Source: CAVSIS01 sp963814875
GTDB taxonomy: Bacteria > Acidobacteriota > Thermoanaerobaculia > Thermoanaerobaculales > Sulfomarinibacteraceae
Direction of reading: 5' to 3'
Length of the DNA stretch: 64,000 bases
Assembly: GCA_963814875.1 (NCBI GenBank)
Contig: CAWFFJ010000035.1
Location: forward strand, 85,268-149,267
Shown here: positions 53,252-63,655 of the stretch, one piece after another
Position numbering within the stretch: position 1 is the stretch's first letter
Layout: each line of letters begins with the position of its first letter
Made by a program: the position numbers and the translations under genes
The notes under the pieces: model-generated
What the model saw: the letters and a program-made list of their open reading frames with translations, nothing else
Told to the model about the DNA's origin: nothing
Databases searched by the model: none

Positions 53252-54733
53252 ATGCCGCGAACCTACGAGGATCTCATGGGCGCCATCGGTCCGGCCCGCT
53301 TCTACCGGCCGGAACGTCGTCGCGTGCGCGACCTCCTCGCTCGCGACGCGGTGCTGCGGGTCGAGGTAGAGGGCGGGAGCTTCGAGATCTTCGACGTGTC
53401 CATGAGCGGCATGTCGTTCCTCTCCAGTGACGACTCCGGGGATTGGTCTCCCGGTCGTGAGCACGACCTCAGCGTGTGGATGGACGACCGCGAGCTGATG
53501 CGCGGGAGAGGTAGGGTGGTGTGGCGTGGGGCTGGTCCGCGCAGCCTCGTTCGGGTCGGCCTCGAGCTCGTCGCGGGCTACCTCGACCTGTACGAGATCG
53601 CACGGCAGGACGACGAGCGCCGACTTGACCGCGCTCTCGCCGACGGTGCGGAACCCGGTTGGAGAGCGGTGGATCCGGTGTTTCGTGGTGCCGTCGATCG
53701 TGCCGTGCATTTTTGCCAGTTCCACCGCGGCATTCTGACCAGCGCGGAGCGGCGTAGCCGCGACGGCGATGAAGGCTCGGGCGGAGCCGACGCGCTTGCG
53801 AGGCGCGCCCTCGAGGCTCTGCGCGAGCCCTGGATCGAGATACGTACTGTCGCCTCACGGGCGGGTTTGAAGTGTCTCGAAGACCGCCGTTCGCTGATTG
53901 CCGCCAAGGCGTACACCGAGACCATGCTCACCCCGTTGCTCTTGGACGTACCGATCATAGGTCGCGCCTACACCAAGCCGCTGGGCTACCCGGGTGACTA
54001 CCGGGTGATGCAGTACTACTACGCGAACGCCTTCGAGGGCGACTCGGTCTTCGCTCGGGTGATGCACAAGCTGTCCGTCGAGCACCCTCTCTCTGCCGGG
54101 GTGCGCACTCGGATGAGGTTCGTGGTCGGTCTGGTGGCCGAGGAGCACCGCCGTCGTCTCGTCGAGAACGAATCTCCGATCTTCCGAGTGCTGAGCCTTG
54201 CCTGCGGTCCTGCGGGCGAGGTGGCCGCTCATGTCGAACGCATGGACAGGTGGCCGGGCGAGATCCACTGGACCCTGGTCGACCAGGAGGACGAGACCCT
54301 GAGCGTGGCCTACCAGGCCGGGCGCCGAGCTCTGGGACGGAACGGATCCCGGGGTTCCATGCGCTGCCTCAACCTTGCTTTTGGCCAGTTCCTGAAGGAT
54401 CCTGATCTCCTGCCCACTGACGAGCACCAAGACTTCATCTTCGCGACCGGTCTGTTCGACTACCTGCACACCCAGCGCGCACAGGCCCTGCTTGCCGACC
54501 TCTACGGTCGCCTCGCCCCCGGAGGGCTGCTGGCGGTCGGCAACGCACTGGCGCCGAACGAGCATTTCTGGTCGCCCGAGTTCATGCTCGACTGGACGCT
54601 GCTGTACCGGACCCGCGACGAGATGCGTGCCCTGGCGGCGCGGCTGCCCGGGGATGCTGGTATCGAGGTCGTCGAGGAGTCCGGCGGCGCGTACTACTTC
54701 CTGCTGGTCCGTCGGCCGGGAGCATCGTCATGA
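53252..54733 (+). CDS. PilZ domain fused to PhcB-like methyltransferase
   Basis: Residues about 16-110 form a PilZ domain: ERRRVRDLLARDAVLRVEV supplies the RxxxR part and DVSMSGMSF the DxSxxG part, so c-di-GMP binding is plausible. The remainder matches proteins annotated as 3-hydroxypalmitate methyl ester synthases (PhcB type): AYTKPLGYPGDYRVMQYYY, AFEGDSVFARVMHKL and the SAM loop LSLACGPAGEV near residue 314, followed by DFIFATGLFDYLH. In Ralstonia, PhcB makes a fatty-acid methyl ester autoinducer. Here it lies between two histidine kinase genes, contiguous upstream and overlapping ATGA downstream. The PhcB assignment is from motif memory and needs a profile search. Confidence 0.8.
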   Translation: MPRTYEDLMGAIGPARFYRPERRRVRDLLARDAVLRVEVEGGSFEIFDVSMSGMSFLSSDDSGDWSPGREHDLSVWMDDRELMRGRGRVVWRGAGPRSLVRVGLELVAGYLDLYEIARQDDERRLDRALADGAEPGWRAVDPVFRGAVDRAVHFCQFHRGILTSAERRSRDGDEGSGGADALARRALEALREPWIEIRTVASRAGLKCLEDRRSLIAAKAYTETMLTPLLLDVPIIGRAYTKPLGYPGDYRVMQYYYANAFEGDSVFARVMHKLSVEHPLSAGVRTRMRFVVGLVAEEHRRRLVENESPIFRVLSLACGPAGEVAAHVERMDRWPGEIHWTLVDQEDETLSVAYQAGRRALGRNGSRGSMRCLNLAFGQFLKDPDLLPTDEHQDFIFATGLFDYLHTQRAQALLADLYGRLAPGGLLAVGNALAPNEHFWSPEFMLDWTLLYRTRDEMRALAARLPGDAGIEVVEESGGAYYFLLVRRPGASS

Positions 54734-55902
54734 ACGCCACGCAGCGGGGCGAGACATCGGGAGGTCCCATGCAGGACGGAGTCGTTCTCTACGTGGACGA
54801 TGACGCCTCGAACCGGATCGTTCTCGAGGAGGCATGCTCCGGAGAGTTCCATGTGCGCACCGCGTCGAGCGGCGTCGACGCGCTGGAGATCCTGCGCCAT
54901 CACGAGATTGCGGTTCTGCTCGCGGACCAGCGAATGCCGGGGATGACCGGAGTGGAGCTGCTCGCCGCCGCGCGTGAGCAGTTTCCGTTAACGGTACGGA
55001 TCCTGATCACCGCCTACTCGGACCTTTCGGAGGCCATCAACGCCATCAACCGGGCCGAAATCCGCAGCTACCTGCGCAAACCGTGGCAGCCCGCGGAGCT
55101 CAAGGCCGTGCTCCGGGACGCCCTGGAGACCTATGCCACTCACGGTCGCATGCGGGCGCTGGAGCAGCGCCTGCTCGAGACCGAGCGGGTCTACGCTCTC
55201 GGCATCGCCGTCGCCGGGCTCGGTCACGATCTGCGAAACCCCCTGACCGCGCTCGGAGGTGCCCTCGAGGTGGGCCACCTGCGGGCCGAGCGGCTCGGTA
55301 AGGCGCTCGGTCGGCTCGGCGCACCGGAGCAGGACCTGTCCTTGGCGGACCAGCTGCTCGACAACCTCCGGATGGCGGAACGCATGGCGGGCCAGATCGC
55401 CGACGTGGCCCGCGGTATCGACTTCGGGCACCGCCGCAGCGACAAGAGTAATACCGCTGACGTCGGCGAGGTCGTCGATCTCTCGCTCAAGTGTCTCAGC
55501 GGGGAGCTGCGACGTCGGGCCGAACTCGTCGTCGACGTTGCGGGGGGCGCCCAGGTTGCATGTGCGCCCTCCCGGCTCGGACAGGTGGTGCTCAACCTGT
55601 TGGTCAACGCCCTCCAGTCCCTACCCGACCGGCCTCGCGGGCTGAACCGTGTGTCGGTGACGCTGCGCACCGAGGACGACCACGTCGTGCTCGAGGTCGA
55701 GGACAACGGTACCGGCATTGCTGCAGACGTCCGGGAACGGATCTTCGACCCCTTCTTCACCACCAAGGAGGACAGCGGGTCGGGGCTTGGGCTCGCCATC
55801 TCCCGACAGATCGTTGTCGATGCCGGCGGAGAGATCCGCGTCACGAGCGCTCCCGACCGGGGATCCCGCTTCACCGTCCTGCTTCCCTGCACCACCTCGT
55901 AG
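54730..55902 (+). CDS. Soluble response regulator-histidine kinase (REC-HK)
   Basis: No transmembrane segment. The receiver (about residues 17-130) has LYVDDDASN, phospho-acceptor D66 in LLADQRMPGMTG and RILITAYSDLSEAI with YLRKPW, a pattern shared with PhcQ/PhcR and RpfG-like receivers. The kinase core contains GLGHDLRNPLTALGG and the ATPase motifs LNLLVNALQSLP, VEDNGTGIA and GSGLGLAISRQIV. In phc systems the partner of the synthase and sensor is also a receiver-kinase protein. The gene overlaps the PilZ-methyltransferase by four bases. Its TAG stop is the beginning of a repeat hairpin that may end transcription. Confidence 0.9.
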   Translation: MNATQRGETSGGPMQDGVVLYVDDDASNRIVLEEACSGEFHVRTASSGVDALEILRHHEIAVLLADQRMPGMTGVELLAAAREQFPLTVRILITAYSDLSEAINAINRAEIRSYLRKPWQPAELKAVLRDALETYATHGRMRALEQRLLETERVYALGIAVAGLGHDLRNPLTALGGALEVGHLRAERLGKALGRLGAPEQDLSLADQLLDNLRMAERMAGQIADVARGIDFGHRRSDKSNTADVGEVVDLSLKCLSGELRRRAELVVDVAGGAQVACAPSRLGQVVLNLLVNALQSLPDRPRGLNRVSVTLRTEDDHVVLEVEDNGTGIAADVRERIFDPFFTTKEDSGSGLGLAISRQIVVDAGGEIRVTSAPDRGSRFTVLLPCTTS

Positions 55903-55987
55903 GAGCCCGTAGGGCCGGGTGATTGGGACGTCGAGACGCGGCCGGTGGACTCTGCCCTACGGGCTCCTCTGACGGGCTGCGCGCGTC
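55901..55987. repeat. REP-like element B, copy 1
   Basis: AGGAGCCCGTAGGGC (55901-55915) pairs perfectly with 55954-55968, followed by CTGACGGGCTGCGCGCGTC. It begins within the stop codon of the REC-HK gene. The same arrangement occurs at 60639. The remaining bases up to 56171 hold no gene. Confidence 0.75.
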
Positions 55988-56171
55988 GAGGCGGGCGGGG
56001 CATTGTGACGGAGGTGGCGTCGTGGCTTGCGATCCAAGCCCAGACGATCTTCTGTTTGTCCATGCGGCAGCGGGCTGTAGTAGCACGTCAACGCCACCCA
56101 CGGCATCGTTTTGAATGCCCGTCGGATTGCCTGAGGACATGTCGTCCCGTGACGGTATCCGAACGCTGTAT

Positions 56172-56231
56172 ACAAGCGCTTGTTTGAAGTTCTCGGGCCG
56201 CCTTGACTTCCCTCGGAGCGGTCTCTAGCAT
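56172..56231 (+). promoter_or_regulatory. kdsB promoter with upstream palindrome
   Basis: TTGACT (56203-56208) and TAGCAT (56226-56231) are separated by 17 bases. A perfect 12-base palindrome, ACAAGCGCTTGT, lies at 56172-56183, just upstream of the -35, where an activator or repressor could bind. Confidence 0.55.
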
Positions 56232-56242
56232 CGCACCACAGG

Positions 56243-56986
56243 ATGGGAGCGGAGAACGACGAAGTGCTTGCGGTGATCCCCGCCAGGTGGGGCTCGACGC
56301 GGTTTCCCGGCAAGCCGCTAGCCGACCTGGCAGGAGAGCCCATGATCGTCCACGTGGCGCGTCGGGCGGCCTCGGCCGCGTCGGTTGACGATGTATTGAT
56401 CGCGACCGACGACGAGCGCATCGCGTCAGCCGTGCGCGCGGCGGGCTTCGAGGCGGTGATGACCGGGGAGTGCGCATCCGGGACGGATCGGGTTGCGGCC
56501 GCGCTTTCGGGGCGCACCGGTTGGAGCCTCGTGGTGAACCTCCAGGGGGACGAACCGCTCCTCTCCGGCGCCAATGTCGACGTCCTCGTCGCGGCCATGG
56601 AGAGGATGCCGGAGGTCGGAATCGGCACGCTGTGCCGGCCCTTGTTCGAGGGTGGGGCCGACGACCCGAATGCGGTCAAGGTCGTCCGCGACCGGCGCGG
56701 CCTCGCCCTGTACTTCTCGCGCGCCGCGATCCCACACCCGCGGGATGCAGCGACGGCGCGCGAGCTGGCCCGACTGCACCTCGGCATCTACGCCTTTCGC
56801 CCGAGCGCCCTCGCACGGTTCGTGGCTCTGCCGCCGTCGGCCCTCGAACGCGCGGAGGGCCTCGAGCAGCTTCGCGCGCTCGAAAATGGTCTCGACATAC
56901 TGGTCATCGATGCGCCTCACGACTCGTGGGGCGTCGACACGCCGGAGGACCTGCGACGCGCCGCCACGGCGCTCGCCCAGCAGTGA
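56243..56986 (+). CDS. kdsB: 3-deoxy-manno-octulosonate cytidylyltransferase
   Basis: Activates Kdo with CTP to CMP-Kdo for the LPS inner core. The nucleotide-binding start VLAVIPARWGSTRFPGKPL, the VVNLQGDEPLL block and HLGIYAFRP are all present. About 247 residues is usual. The start could also be GTG 56264, which would begin at VLAVIPARWG and has GGAG upstream. It leads the gene group kdsB-pyrG-kdsA-kdsD; CTP for the reaction would come from the next gene product. Confidence 0.94.
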   Translation: MGAENDEVLAVIPARWGSTRFPGKPLADLAGEPMIVHVARRAASAASVDDVLIATDDERIASAVRAAGFEAVMTGECASGTDRVAAALSGRTGWSLVVNLQGDEPLLSGANVDVLVAAMERMPEVGIGTLCRPLFEGGADDPNAVKVVRDRRGLALYFSRAAIPHPRDAATARELARLHLGIYAFRPSALARFVALPPSALERAEGLEQLRALENGLDILVIDAPHDSWGVDTPEDLRRAATALAQQ

Positions 56987-57002
56987 AAAGGGGAGCGAGA
57001 GC

Positions 57003-58730
<1,728 letters not shown>

Positions 58731-58815
58731 GGACCGGGCCCTGGGCGCGCTGCGAACCTGAACGGAGCCTCGCACACGGGCTCGACAGTGACGGCTCTCC
58801 CGGCACCCTCGTGAC

Positions 58816-58844
58816 GTGACGCAGTGAGACATGCGCGATAGACT
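58816..58844 (+). promoter_or_regulatory. kdsA promoter, possibly leaderless
   Basis: GTGACG (58816-58821) and TAGACT (58839-58844) are 17 bases apart. The ATG is only nine bases after the -10 and no Shine-Dalgarno is visible, so transcription may begin at or next to the start codon. Confidence 0.45.
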
Positions 58845-58853
58845 GGCGCCGCC

Positions 58854-59687
58854 ATGACGATTGAGGTCTTCAATCTGGCTCCAGGGGTCGTGATCGGTGC
58901 GGGCGCGCCGCCGGTTCTGATCGCCGGGCCGTGCGTGATCGAGTCCGAGGCGATGGCCGTCGACATGGCGGGCCTCGTGGCCGAGATCGGACGTCGCCAC
59001 GGCATCCCGGTGGTCTTCAAGTCCTCGTTCGACAAGGCCAACCGCTCGTCGCTGGACTCGTTCCGCGGACCCGGGCTCGAGGCCGGTCTGGCGGCCCTGG
59101 CGGCGGTCAAGCGCGCGACCGGCCTGCCGGTGCTCACCGACGTCCACGAGCCCGATCAGGTGGCACCCGCCGCCGAGGTTGCCGACGTTCTCCAGGTGCC
59201 GGCTTTCCTGTGCCGGCAGACCAACCTGCTGCTCGCCTGCGGACGATCCGGTGCGGCGGTCAACATCAAGAAGGGGCAGTTCCTCGCGCCCGAGGACATG
59301 GCCCATGCGGTCGACAAGGTGCGTTCGACCGGCAACGCAAGGGTCACCGTCACCGAGCGTGGAACGAGCTTTGGCTACCACAACCTCGTGGTCGACATGC
59401 GCGGACTGCCGGTGTTGCGGCGGATCGCTCCGGTGGTGTTCGACGTCACCCACTCGCTGCAGCTACCCGGCGGGCTCGGCCACGCGACCGCCGGCGCGCG
59501 CGAGTTCCACCCCTACCTGGCGCGGGCCGCAGCGGCCGTCGGGGTTGACGGGTTCTTCGTCGAGGTCCACCCGGATCCGCCTCGCGCCCTGTCGGATGCG
59601 ACCACCCAGCTGACCCCCGTCGAGCTCGAGCGCCTGGTCGTCGAGGTGTCGGCGATCTCGGCCGCCTTGCGGGAGCTCGACGCGTGA
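58854..59687 (+). CDS. kdsA: 3-deoxy-8-phosphooctulonate synthase
   Basis: Condenses arabinose 5-phosphate with phosphoenolpyruvate to Kdo 8-phosphate. Family blocks include VLIAGPCVIESE, VVFKSSFDKANRSS, VLTDVHEPDQ, CRQTNLLLACG and VFDVTHSLQLPGG. The Asn in FDKANR rather than Cys at the metal position near the N-terminus suggests the metal-independent subclass, which should be confirmed by alignment. The stop overlaps the GTG of kdsD in GTGA. About 277 residues is normal. Confidence 0.95.
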   Translation: MTIEVFNLAPGVVIGAGAPPVLIAGPCVIESEAMAVDMAGLVAEIGRRHGIPVVFKSSFDKANRSSLDSFRGPGLEAGLAALAAVKRATGLPVLTDVHEPDQVAPAAEVADVLQVPAFLCRQTNLLLACGRSGAAVNIKKGQFLAPEDMAHAVDKVRSTGNARVTVTERGTSFGYHNLVVDMRGLPVLRRIAPVVFDVTHSLQLPGGLGHATAGAREFHPYLARAAAAVGVDGFFVEVHPDPPRALSDATTQLTPVELERLVVEVSAISAALRELDA

Positions 59688-60640
59688 GCCGCGACGTCGC
59701 CCGAGACGTCCTCATCGCCGAGGCGGACGCGATCCGGCGTCTCGCAGACCGCCTCGACGAGTCTTTCGACCGCGCGGTCGACCTCATGCTCGAGTGCACG
59801 GGTCGGGTTGTGTGGACCGGAATGGGCAAGTCGGGCATCGTGTGCCAGAAGCTCGCGGCGACGATGCGCTCCACCGGCACCCCGGCTCTGTTCCTGCACC
59901 CGGCGGAGGCGATCCACGGCGACCTTGGGATGGTGACTGGCGACGATCTCGTGGTCGCGGTCTCTAACTCTGGAGCGACCGAGGAGATTCTCCGGCTGGT
60001 CGAGGTCCTCAAACGGCAGGGCAACCGTCTGATCGCGATCACCTCGTACCCGGCGTCGCCGCTCGCTGCGGCCGCCGACGTCCACCTCGACCTCGGTGTG
60101 ACACGCGAGGCGTGTCCGCTCAACCTCGCGCCGACCGCATCGACCACCGCGAGCCTCGCCCTCGGCGACGCGCTCGCGATGTCGGTGTCGGTGCGTAAGG
60201 GCTTTCGCGAGGAGGACTTCGCGCTGCTCCATCCGGGCGGGAAGCTGGGCAAGCGTTTCCTCAAGGTGGGCGAGCTCATGCACGCCGACGAGCAGATGCC
60301 TCGAGTCGGACCCGACGTGGCGATGAAGGACGTCATCTACGAGATGAGTCGCAAGGGCCTCGGCATGACCACCGTCCAGGACGACGAGGGGCACCTGCTC
60401 GGCGTGATCACGGACGGCGACCTGCGGCGGCTGATGGAGCGCGAGGCGGACCCGCTGGAACGGACTGCCGGTGAGGTCATGCACCCTGGCGGCGTGAGGA
60501 TCCCGACCGACGAGCTCGCCACCGCGGCGCTGAAGCTGCTCGAGGAGAGCCGGATCACATCGCTGATGGTGACCGAGCCCAACGGGCGGGTTCTCGGAGT
60601 GTTGCACCTCCACGATCTCTGGGGCGTCGGGCTCTTCTAG
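59684..60640 (+). CDS. kdsD: Arabinose 5-phosphate isomerase (KpsF/GutQ family)
   Basis: Supplies arabinose 5-phosphate for KdsA. The SIS domain has VVWTGMGKSGIVCQKLAATM and VAVSNSGATEEIL, and HPGGKLGKRFLKVGELMH joins it to two CBS domains (GMTTVQDDEGHLLGVITDGDL and ITSLMVTEPNGRVLGVLHLHD). Length 318 residues is normal. Starts at GTG 59684, coupled to kdsA. The KdsC phosphatase that completes the route is not in the window. The TAG stop begins a repeat hairpin. Confidence 0.95.
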   Translation: MSRDVARDVLIAEADAIRRLADRLDESFDRAVDLMLECTGRVVWTGMGKSGIVCQKLAATMRSTGTPALFLHPAEAIHGDLGMVTGDDLVVAVSNSGATEEILRLVEVLKRQGNRLIAITSYPASPLAAAADVHLDLGVTREACPLNLAPTASTTASLALGDALAMSVSVRKGFREEDFALLHPGGKLGKRFLKVGELMHADEQMPRVGPDVAMKDVIYEMSRKGLGMTTVQDDEGHLLGVITDGDLRRLMEREADPLERTAGEVMHPGGVRIPTDELATAALKLLEESRITSLMVTEPNGRVLGVLHLHDLWGVGLF

Positions 60641-60736
60641 GAGCCTGAAGGGCATAGGCCCGTGAAGCCAGTGGAGTCTTCGTGACGTTCTCGGGGGCCT
60701 CTGCCCTCCAGCCTCCTCTGATGCGCTGCGCGCATC
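60639..60736. repeat. REP-like element B, copy 2
   Basis: AGGAGCCTGAAGGGC (60639-60653) pairs with 60703-60717 at 13 of 15 positions and is followed by CTGATGCGCTGCGCGCATC, the counterpart of the tail of copy 1. It begins in the stop codon of kdsD. The following 200 bases before the asparaginase-domain gene contain no supportable gene. Confidence 0.75.
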
Positions 60737-60938
60737 TGGGAATCGAGGCCCGAGCTCCGCCACGACTGAAGCGAGCCTGGCCATTGCGCCGACGAGCTCG
60801 AGGATGTTGTGGCAAGTGACGATGCCAACACTCGGCACGCCGCGTGGCGAGACCTGCGGGCTTGCCGGCGACAAGCTGAGGTCTCGTCGCGAACAGCCCC
60901 ATCGCGCACGGTGGTCGGTAGCCCTAAAGTCGTGGATA

Positions 60939-61466
60939 ATGCGGGTTGCCATGCGCATGTCGATTCTGACCACCGGGGGCACGATCGCGAAGACCTACGA
61001 CGAGCGTGAGGGCGCGCTGCGCAACGTGCGCTCGGTCCTCGACCATCTCCTTGCCGAGCTGAGGCTGCCGGACCTCTTCATCCGTCACCTGGACGTGATG
61101 AACAAGGACTCCCTCGACCTCACCGACGACGACCGCACCATGATCCTCGCTGCCGTTCGCGACGCGCTACCGAGCTCGGATGCGGTCGTGGTCCTGCACG
61201 GTACCGACACCTTGGCGCAGACCGGCGAGCTCCTCCACCGCGAGCTCGAGGACCTCGCGGCGCCTATCATCCTGACCGGCGCCATGCGGCCCTACGAGTT
61301 CCGCGACTCCGACGCGCTGCAGAACGTCACGGAAGCCCTGCTCGCCGCCCGCCTGGTCGGACCCGGCGTCTACGCCGTGATGCACAACCGGGTGCTGCCG
61401 TTCCCGGGCGTGACCAAGGACCGCCGCGCACTGACCTTCCGGATGAACCCCGCCGGGCAGGACTGA
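60939..61466 (+). CDS. Stand-alone asparaginase N-terminal domain protein
   Basis: About 175 residues corresponding only to the N-terminal domain of type I/II L-asparaginases. The motifs SILTTGGTIAKTYDE and VVLHGTDTLAQTGELL carry the two threonines of the catalytic site, and PIILTGAMRPYEFRDSDA follows. Full-length asparaginases are about 330 residues, so the C-terminal dimer domain is missing; similar stand-alone domains are known in other bacteria and need not be broken. The start may be ATG 60939, 60951 or 60957; a GATAAT box ends at 60940. The stop codon abuts an inverted-repeat element. Confidence 0.8.
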   Translation: MRVAMRMSILTTGGTIAKTYDEREGALRNVRSVLDHLLAELRLPDLFIRHLDVMNKDSLDLTDDDRTMILAAVRDALPSSDAVVVLHGTDTLAQTGELLHRELEDLAAPIILTGAMRPYEFRDSDALQNVTEALLAARLVGPGVYAVMHNRVLPFPGVTKDRRALTFRMNPAGQD

Positions 61467-61688
61467 ACCACAGAGCATCCGGGCGCGAAGCGCCCGGACG
61501 CGAGACGCAAGAAGTAAGAAGCGAGACGTGACAACGGCACCAGTGCTGGGGGAAGCGTAAGGACTTTTGTCGGCTGGGTTTGCGTCCGTAGATGGCTCGG
61601 GTTGAGCGCGGTTGTGCGGACTCACGTCTCACCTCTCGCCTCTCACGTCTTGCGAGGCGGGCGAAGCCCGCGTTTGTGTCTCTGTGGT
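61467..61688. repeat. Inverted-repeat element C (ACCACAGAG ends)
   Basis: ACCACAGAG at 61467-61475 is exactly inverted at 61680-61688. Inside, a left arm with GCGAAGCGCCCGG and GAGACGCAAGAAG and a right arm with CACGTCTCACC and GCGGGCGAAGCCCGC mirror each other. The 222-base element begins directly after the TGA of the asparaginase-domain gene and ends 10 bases before the convergent channel gene. Confidence 0.7.
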
Positions 61689-61698
61689 GAATTCTCTC

Positions 61699-62697
61699 TC
61701 AGATCGAGGCCTTCTCGAGCTGGTTGACCGCCTGAATGGGGCCCAGGGTGACGAGCACGTCGCCGGATTGGATGACGCTGTCGGGGCCGGGGTTGAAGGT
61801 CGCGTGGTCCTTCCGCTTGAGCGCGACCACGATGATCCCGAAACGACGGCGGACGTCGGCGCCGGCGAGGGTCTTGCCGACCAGCTCTGACTCAGCGTGT
61901 ACGGTCACCTCGGTCAGCTCGAGCTCCATGTCGGGCCCGCCCAGGGACGCCTCGATGAAGTCCATCACGGTCGGCTTGAGGGCGGTGAACGCGAGGCGCA
62001 TACCGCCGAGCCGGTAGGGATTGATCACCTTGTCTGCGCCTGCGAGGCGGAGCCTCTCCTCGGAGCCTTCCTCGACCGCCCGCGCAATGATCGTCACCTT
62101 CGGGTTGAGCTGGCGAGCGAGCAGGATCGCGAACACGTTGTGGGCGTCATCGGCCAGGCAGGAGAGAAACGTCCGAGCTGCCGGCAGGTTGGCGGCGCGC
62201 TGGGCGGACTCCTGGGTGGCGTCGCCCAGGATGACCGGGACCCGGCTCTCCTCGAGCTCGCGGACCCGCTCGGGTTTGGCCTCGATGACGACGAACGGGA
62301 CCTTGCGCTCGGTGAGGACCTCGACCACGGCGCGGCCCATCCGTCCCGAGCCGGCGACGACGATGTGGTCATTGAGCTTGCGGATCATGCCAGCGTCCCT
62401 CCTCAGTCCGATGACGCGGCGCAGGTCGGCCTCGACCACGGCATGGCCGAGCTCGGTGGCGACCAACAGGATGACCCCGATGCCGAGGAACGCCATCACG
62501 ATCGTGAAGATCTGCCCGCTGTGGGAGAGCGGCATGACCTCGCGGAAGCCGATGGTTGTGACCGTGATGGTCGTCATGTAGAGGGCGTCGAGCAGGGTCA
62601 TGCCCTCGATCAGCATGTAGCCGACCGTGCCAATGGCGACCACGCCGACGGCGGCCGCCGAGGTGCGCAGGACGACTTGAGCGCTGGTCGGTCTCAC
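61699..62697 (-). CDS. TrkA-N/C potassium channel-like protein
   Basis: Two transmembrane helices flank a pore loop (MTTITVTTIGFREVMPLS), followed by a Rossmann RCK domain (HIVVAGSGRMGRAVVEVL) and a TrkA-C domain (ELTEVTVHAESELVGKTLAG). The filter TIGFRE departs from the classical TVGYGD but similar variants occur in this two-helix channel family. GTG 62697 is favoured: upstream sequence is not protein-like, and a TACCAT box stands six bases before it with no Shine-Dalgarno, suggesting a leaderless mRNA. About 332 residues is usual. It regulates K+ flow across the inner membrane. Confidence 0.88.
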   Translation of the reverse strand: MRPTSAQVVLRTSAAAVGVVAIGTVGYMLIEGMTLLDALYMTTITVTTIGFREVMPLSHSGQIFTIVMAFLGIGVILLVATELGHAVVEADLRRVIGLRRDAGMIRKLNDHIVVAGSGRMGRAVVEVLTERKVPFVVIEAKPERVRELEESRVPVILGDATQESAQRAANLPAARTFLSCLADDAHNVFAILLARQLNPKVTIIARAVEEGSEERLRLAGADKVINPYRLGGMRLAFTALKPTVMDFIEASLGGPDMELELTEVTVHAESELVGKTLAGADVRRRFGIIVVALKRKDHATFNPGPDSVIQSGDVLVTLGPIQAVNQLEKASI

Positions 62698-63079
62698 GGT
62701 GCCATGGTAGCGCGGTACTCCACGGTCTTTCGAGGCCGGACGACTCGCGACGGAATCCTCATTCCAGAGTGTGTGAAGCCGACCTACCTGATCGACGCCC
62801 ACGTCAACGGCTACCACGAGGCCGCTCGCCGCCCGGCGCGGGAAGACGGGGTCGATCTGTTCGCGAAGATCACGCCCTATCTCGGCATTCTCCAAGGGCT
62901 CGACTCCCAGGGAGAGCAGTTCGAGAGCGTCGCCTGGCGCACGGCGGCCCGGCCGTTCCGACTCGACGTCGATGCGCTCCCACGACGTGACCGGGAAGCG
63001 GCCGGCCGATCGTCGGCGTGGTGATCGACCGCCCTCTGCTACCATCGGCCGTCGGCGTGGGGACGCAGGAGGTCGGGTG
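62698..63079. other. Non-coding divergent promoter region, channel/queF
   Basis: Open frames here are short and without family features. A TACCAT box at 63041-63046 could be the queF -10. I see no riboswitch-like structure that I can name. Confidence 0.4.
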
Positions 63080-63487
63080 ATGGTCGAGGCGGAGGGCAGA
63101 CGGTTTCCGTTCGACGGGGTCGAGGCGATCGCTCCCGCAGTGCTCGAGACCTTTCCCTACGAGTACGCCGGGCGCGAGGGTGAGGTCGAGATCTCGACCG
63201 ACGAGTGGAGCTGTGTATGCCCGTTCTCGGGCCTGCCCGACTTCGGTTCCCTCGTCGTGCACTACGTTCCCGGAACCTCGTGCATCGAGCTCAAGTCGCT
63301 GAAGTACTACCTCACCAGCTACCGCAACGTCGGCATCTACCAGGAGCACGCCGCCCACCGAATCCTCGACGACCTCGTGGCGTGTTGCGCACCACGCTTC
63401 ATGGAGGTCGTGCTCGACTACCGCCTGCGCGGCGGGATCCACACGGTAGTGACCGTGCGGCACGGGGTGCGGCCAACCGACGTGTGA
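63080..63487 (+). CDS. queF: NADPH-dependent 7-cyano-7-deazaguanine reductase
   Basis: Reduces preQ0 to preQ1 in queuosine biosynthesis. It is the short unimodular type (135 residues). The catalytic Cys lies in EWSCVCPFSGLPDFG, and the QueF motif is ELKSLKYYLTSYRNVGIYQE, followed by RGGIHTVVTVRHG. GGAGG nine bases before ATG 63080 sets the start. No other queuosine genes are in the window. Confidence 0.95.
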   Translation: MVEAEGRRFPFDGVEAIAPAVLETFPYEYAGREGEVEISTDEWSCVCPFSGLPDFGSLVVHYVPGTSCIELKSLKYYLTSYRNVGIYQEHAAHRILDDLVACCAPRFMEVVLDYRLRGGIHTVVTVRHGVRPTDV

Positions 63488-63655
63488 GACCCACCCCCGC
63501 GAGGATCCGTGCAGCGCCGCCATCGCCAGCCCTGGCAAGGCGCCGGTTCGACGGGTCGTCAACGCCCGGACCACGGCGCAGCGAGGCTCGCGAGACGCGA
63601 GCAGATGTTGTCACTTCGATGTCTGGATCTCAGGTAACGGTTCGGGCGGGAGTCG

